Shown here piece after piece: positions 59,508-64,000 of a stretch of DNA of 64,000 bases (positions within the stretch are counted from its first letter, which is position 1; each line of letters begins with the position of its first letter). The notes under the pieces are model-generated. The model did no database searches. It saw only the letters and a program-made list of their open reading frames with translations, and was not told the origin of the DNA. Location: positions 471,501-535,500 of the forward strand of contig JACEVL010000804.1 of assembly GCA_020284085.1 (NCBI GenBank). Direction: 5' to 3'. The translations under genes and the position numbers were made by a program. Origin of the DNA: Aporrectodea caliginosa (taxonomy: Eukaryota; Annelida; Clitellata; Crassiclitellata; Lumbricidae).

Positions 59508-62023
59508 CCTTCGAGGCCGAAGTGGGGTAGATTTCTACCCCAGCGGTGTTTGGATGGTGATTGCGGAGTAACTGTAGGTAGTCATAACTTGACATTCTAC
59601 ATGTTTACAAGTTAACACCCCCGACATATTCCCACACCAAAACGATCATCATGTCATGTTGTCTGAGAAAGTTATTTCAGTCCAAAGTGTCGTGGGGTAG
59701 AAATCTACCCCACTTCGGCCTCGACGTTACTACTTTTTCGTTCATAATGAAGATGTATTTATAGAAGATATTACTCAAAATGTGTGTATCTAAGCTCATA
59801 GATAAGCTACAATGACAAATGAGGTGTCGATTCAAATATTTCCAAGGTCAGGGAATCGAAATATCGCATTGTGAATAGTGTGGAAATAGTACTATCCAAG
59901 ATGGCGGCCAATATGGCCGCCAAAACTCATAAATATGTATATTTAAGCTCATAGATAAGCTATAATAACAAATGAAGTGTCCATTGTAATAGTTCTGAGG
60001 TCAAGGAATCGAACTATCGCATTGGCAATAGTGTGGAAAAAGTACTATCCAAGATGGCGGCCAATATGGCCGCTGAAACAAAAAATGTGTCTATCTAAGC
60101 TCATAGATAAGCTATAATGACAAATGAAGTGTCGATTCTAATATTTCCAAGGTCTGGGAATCGAAATATCGCATTGTGAATAGTGTGGAAATAGTACTAT
60201 CCAAGATGGCGGCCAATATGGCCGCCGAAACTCATAAATATGTATATTTAAGCTCATAGATAAGCTATAATAACAAATGAAGTGTCCATTGTAATAGTTC
60301 TGAGGTCAAGGAATCGAACTATCGCATTGGCAATAGTGTGAAAATAGTACTATCCAAGATGGCGGCCAATATGGCCGCTGAAACAAAAAATGTGTCTATC
60401 TAAGCTCATAGATAAGCTATAATGACAAATGAAGTGTCGATTCTAATATTTCCAAGGTCTGGGAATCGAAATATCGCATTGTGAATAGTGTGAAAATAGT
60501 ACTATCAAGATGGCGGCCAATATGGCCGCCGAAACTCATAAATATGTATATTTAAGCTCATAGATAAGCTATAATAACAAATGAAGTGTCCATTGTAATA
60601 GTTCTGAGGTCAAGGAATCGAACTATCGCATTGGCAATAGTGTGAAAATAGTACTATCCAAGATGGCGGCCAATATGGCCGCTGAAACATAAAATGTGTA
60701 TATCTAAGCTCATAGATAAGCTATAATGACAAATGAAGTGTCGATTCTAATATTTCCAAGGTCTGGGAATCGAAATATCGCATGGTGAATAGTGTGGAAA
60801 TGGTACTATCCAAGATGGCGGCCATTATGGCCGCCGAAACTCATAAATATGTATATTTAAGCTTATAGATAAGCTATAATAACAAATGAAGTGTCCATTG
60901 TAATAGTTCTGAGGTCAAGGAATCGAACTATCGCATTGGCAATAGTGTGGGAATAGTACTATCCAAGATGGCCGCCAATATGGCCGCCGAAACATAAAAT
61001 GTGTATATCTAAGCTCATAGATAAGCTATAATGACAAATGAAGTGTTCAATGTAATAGTTCAAGGTCAAGGAATCGAACTATCGCATTGGCAATAGTGTG
61101 GGACTAGTACTATCCAAGATGACCGCCTATAAAATAAAACATATATATGTGAGGTAATAGAATAGATAGGCTTAAGAATGTAATGTGTCGAATGTAAAAT
61201 TCTCTAGATAAATGAATCGATAAATCATATTGGCCGCCATCTTGGATAATACTATTCCCACACTATTGCCAATGGGATAGTTCGATTCCTTGACCTTGGA
61301 ACTGTTACAATGGACACTTCATTTGTCATTATAGCTCATCTATGAGCTTAGATATACACATTTTATATTTCGGCGGCCATATTGGCCGCCATCTTGGATA
61401 ATACTATTCCCACACTATTTCCAATGGGATAGTTCGATTCCTTGACCTTGGAACTGTTACAATGGACACTTCATTTATCATTATAGCTCATCTATGAGCT
61501 TAGATATACACATTTTATGTTTCGGCGGCCATATTGGCCGCCATCTTGGATAATACTATTCCCACACTATTGCCAATGAGATAGTTCGATTCCCTGACCT
61601 TGGAACTGTTACAATTGACACTTCATTTGTCATTATAGCTCATCTATGAGCTTAGATATACACATTTTATGTTTCGGCATCTTGAATAGTGCTATTCCCA
61701 CACTATTACCAATGCGATAATTCGATTCATTGACCTTGAAACTATTACATTGGACACTTCATTTGTCATTGTAGTTTATTTATGAGCTTAAATATACATA
61801 TTTTTGAGTTTCGGCGGCCATATTGGCCGCCATCTTGGATAGTGCTACTCCCACACTATTCCCAATGCGATATTTCGATTCCTTGACCTTGGAAATATTG
61901 GAATCGACACCTCATTTGTCATTGTAGCTTACCTGTGAGCTGAGATATTACATATTTCTTTGGGGTAGAAAACTACCCCACTTCGGCCTCCGTGTCCCGA
62001 ATCGGAGCTTCGGCCTCCGAAGG
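59508..62023. mobile_element. TTAA-flanked foldback element made of inverted 152-bp satellite arrays
   Basis: TTAA at 59504-59507 and 62024-62027. The left end is CCTTCGAGGCCGAAGTGGGG; the right end is ...CTTCGGCCTCCGAAGG. A small inverted copy of the left end lies at 59694-59724. A forward array follows, with ACTATCCAAGATGG marks at 59891, 60044, 60196, 60349, 60501, 60653, 60805, 60958 and 61109. The spacer is 61140-61225. A reversed array has CTTGGATA marks at 61241, 61393 and 61545, then 61681 (shortened unit) and 61834. Inserted in the tail of the LINE at 58894. No coding region. Confidence 0.9.
59730..61930. repeat. 152-bp satellite monomers, dimeric higher-order period
   Basis: Monomers hold AAGATGGCGGCCAATATGGC. 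Two variants alternate in the forward array (GATTCTAATATTTCC / CCATTGTAATAGTTC), giving a period of about 305 bp. The orientation flips at about 61180. Confidence 0.9.
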
Positions 62024-62139
62024 TTAAATACGATACGATACGATATTAGACGCACTTTCAATAGCCAACCACTCATTAGGTTTATACCAACAGTGATATC
62101 GAAAGTGCTTTCGATTTTAGGATCTATCTAGCTTAGAAA

Positions 62140-63216
62140 ATGGCTGCGAAAGATTTAGATAGTGGCGTTATTAAAAAGCAAGAACTCGACGATATGACAA
62201 CATGTTGTATATGCACCGAAGTCTACACGGCTCCGAAAGCCTTGCCATGCATTCATACATTCTGCATGAAATGTATCCAAGAGACTGGACTCAAGACCAA
62301 CAAAGGACCTGGAGATGAAATGCCTTGCCCAATCTGTAGACGACTTTTCAAGATTCCACCAGAAGGGTTTCGTGGACTTCCTAAGAATTTCTTCATTGAG
62401 AAGCTGATACAAGCTTCAAATATTTCAGATCACTCAGCGACTTCAAGAGCTGTGTGTGACGCATGTCTAGACGAAAATAAAGAAGAAGCAGAGAAAGAAA
62501 TTCCAGAAGCTCATGAATACTGTGTTGAATGCAAGCTCAAGTTGTGTCAAGAATGCTGCAATGAACACAGAAAATTTAGATTGACAAAGAATCATAAATT
62601 GGTGCTAATGACTGAACACGAAGGTGGCCAAAATTTGATGATCAATCTAGTACCAAGTGTTCGTGAACTGCATGAACAAATGGTTCTGAATGTATATTGT
62701 GCTGATTGCAAATCAGTTGTATGCGCCTTCTGCTTCATTGACGACCATAAGAATCACCAAGGTTCTGATGTTAAAAAATTTGTGGACGACTTTCGGAAAC
62801 AGATTGAAAGCAATGCTGAAGCAATAAATGAGTGCAAGTCTCAAGCTGAGACGAGAAAGGCAGAACTTCTGAAGGTGAAAGAAGATATACAGAAAAAGGT
62901 TGAGACATTAGAATGTGATACGGAGAACAGAAAAGATGAAGTGAAACAGTTGGCAGATAAACATGCAACTTCCCTTCTACAAGGTCTAGGTTTGATACGG
63001 CAAAGCAAACTGAAAGAAATCCAATTGGAAACAGGTGATATTGATACATACCTATCGAGTATAGAAACTTATAATTCCTATTGTCAGAAGATAATGGCCA
63101 AAGGATCAGCTAGCGATATATGTCGTTCATTTTCAGACTTATCTATCAGAGCTGTGGAGTTGCAAGGACAATGCCAACCTATGATTCAAAGAGAAATTCA
63201 GTCTTTCAAAATGTAA
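62140..63216 (+). CDS. Gene 4 exon 1 (RING, B-boxes, coiled coil), 358 codons
   Basis: Start MAAKDLDSGVIKK. RING C22-x2-C25...C63-x2-C66 with PCIHTFCMKC is identical in pattern to genes 2 and 3. B-box 1 CDAC...YCVEC...CQECC is intact. B-box 2 is degenerate. The coiled coil runs through RKAELLKVKEDIQKKVETLE to QCQPMIQREIQSFKM*. Confidence 0.88.
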   Translation: MAAKDLDSGVIKKQELDDMTTCCICTEVYTAPKALPCIHTFCMKCIQETGLKTNKGPGDEMPCPICRRLFKIPPEGFRGLPKNFFIEKLIQASNISDHSATSRAVCDACLDENKEEAEKEIPEAHEYCVECKLKLCQECCNEHRKFRLTKNHKLVLMTEHEGGQNLMINLVPSVRELHEQMVLNVYCADCKSVVCAFCFIDDHKNHQGSDVKKFVDDFRKQIESNAEAINECKSQAETRKAELLKVKEDIQKKVETLECDTENRKDEVKQLADKHATSLLQGLGLIRQSKLKEIQLETGDIDTYLSSIETYNSYCQKIMAKGSASDICRSFSDLSIRAVELQGQCQPMIQREIQSFKM

Positions 63217-64000
63217 ATGTAAATTAGGCACAATTAGAATTTGACTTGCCATACAGAAATGAAATGATCTACATTAAGCCATGATAGGAATCAGTTGGAG
63301 AGTTCACTCCAAGACCAGTGTAAAGGTTTGAGCATGAGTGGAAGACCTGTGAATGACAAAAATGGAATGCAGAACGACTGTGTGCCTGGTCTGCAAACAG
63401 GTCAACTAGTCTTTACGCCTTAATACAATTGCCTATTTAGCTAATCTGAAAAAGCAATATATCTACATAGAGTGAAACCAGATGCCATTTTTACTTTCAG
63501 AAGAAGGTGACTCAAAGCCAATGAAAAAAAGTAAACACAGTCTATTAGCCGAGCAAAGTAACGAAATTGATCTCCTGAGAAAAGAATTCGAAATCGAAAG
63601 AACAGAGAAAGAGAGTGTGCGCTTAGCAAACGAGCAACTCAGAATTGCTACTGATAAAGAAATAAAGGCCAATAAGGCTTTAATAGAAGAACTGGAAAAG
63701 GAGAAAGCTAATTATGATTCATGCACGGAGAAACTGAAACAAGAGCTTGACAAAAATAAAACTACCAATAGTACACTTCAAGGAAACAATGACAAACTAA
63801 AGCAGGAACTGGATGCAAGGAATATGACCGATAATTCATCTCGAACCAACATTGATAAACTAAAACAGGAGCTAGACAAAGAGAAAATTACCAACAACTC
63901 AATAAAAATCGACAAAGACAAACTTCAACAGGATCTGAATAAAGAGAAGTTGACCAACAATTTGCTTCAAGCCAGTAACAAAAAGCTTGTACAAGAAGTG
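62140..64000 (+). CDS. TRIM-NHL gene 4 (3' partial, probably defective)
   Basis: Exon 1 (62140-63216) and a heptad-rich exon 2 (from 63501 past the window end) are visible. Exon 1 is the most divergent of the four. Its RING is intact. B-box 2 lacks its first cysteine (VRELH for VCEVH) and has SD for the last GGH/GSH. The frame ends in FKM* about 25 residues before the usual donor. The best visible donor (AT/GTAAAT at 63212) is phase 2, whereas exon 2 needs phase 1. Either it makes a short RBCC-only protein, or splicing differs, or it is a pseudogene. The promoter is unlike genes 2 and 3: it begins just after a LINE tail. Confidence 0.7.
63501..64000 (+). CDS. Gene 4 exon 2 (heptad-repeat coiled coil), runs off window
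   Basis: Acceptor TTTCAG ends at 63500. The phase 1 reading is open to the window end: EEGDSKPMKKSKHSLLAEQS, then at least five blocks of the type NDKLKQEL and DKLKQELDKEKITNN. Longest exon 2 of the four copies; the basic motif is altered to KPMKKSK. Confidence 0.8.

Noticed and set aside
59740..61930. CRISPR-like regularly spaced repeats
   Set aside because: Units are contiguous 152-bp satellite monomers with no spacers, in a eukaryotic genome.

Overview
This is eukaryotic (metazoan) DNA: AT-rich, intron-bearing, and packed with LINEs and cut-and-paste transposons. Gene density is low. The genes are tripartite-motif proteins (RING, two B-boxes, coiled coil) with a C-terminal NHL beta-propeller, the TRIM2/3/56/71-like architecture that is greatly expanded in several marine invertebrates. 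I cannot fix the phylum from the sequence alone; a marine invertebrate, perhaps a deuterostome, is most likely.

Layout. Four TRIM-NHL genes lie head-to-tail on the + strand. Gene 1 (about 2-5639) has lost its RING to the window edge. Gene 2 spans 21210-28686, gene 3 spans 34433-48524, and gene 4 runs from 62140 past the window end. Genes 1-3 share one structure: exon 1 is RING/B-box/coiled coil, exon 2 a short basic motif plus heptad-rich coiled coil, exon 3 a small coiled-coil exon, exon 4 the whole NHL domain. All introns of genes 1-3 are phase 1, so exon 2 or 3 can be skipped without a frameshift. Gene 3 is the only complete copy open from start to stop (860 codons by my splice model). Gene 2 has two frameshifts in exon 2. 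Gene 4 stops before the usual exon 1 donor. Two NHL scraps (6809-6903, 10061-10290) and one orphan copy of the 5' flank (53830-54205) show further births and deaths in the cluster.

Between and inside the genes are mobile elements, many with clear ends. They include hAT-type elements with 8-bp target duplications (7117-9249, 13735-14137, 22831-24058, 44288-45229, 45695-46248), a mariner element (40225-41255), a TA-flanked element rich in GGGCCC palindromes (19441-20793), piggyBac-like ends (43020-43669), a MULE-like element carrying a FLYWCH zinc finger (46364-47081), a near-complete palindrome with a TTAGGG-rich core (48882-49838), and a 2.5-kb TTAA-flanked foldback element built from inverted arrays of a 152-bp satellite (59508-62023). 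Remains of several CR1/L2-like LINEs, an RTE-like LINE and a tRNA-like SINE are also present.

How it works together. The proteins are predicted RING E3 ubiquitin ligases with an NHL recognition surface. The 5' flanks of genes 2 and 3 keep an IRF/ISRE-type GAAANNGAAA site exactly 32 bp before the start codon, which hints at an immune-inducible family. LINE insertions shared between copies allow the duplications to be ordered: genes 1 and 3 share an intron 3 LINE site that is empty in gene 2. A window-wide excess of TAGGCCTA/TAGGCTA words, several of them present/absent insertions at TA between paralogous copies, is the most unexplained signal. All coordinates and splice sites come from reading and comparing paralogous copies by eye; no alignment or search was run.
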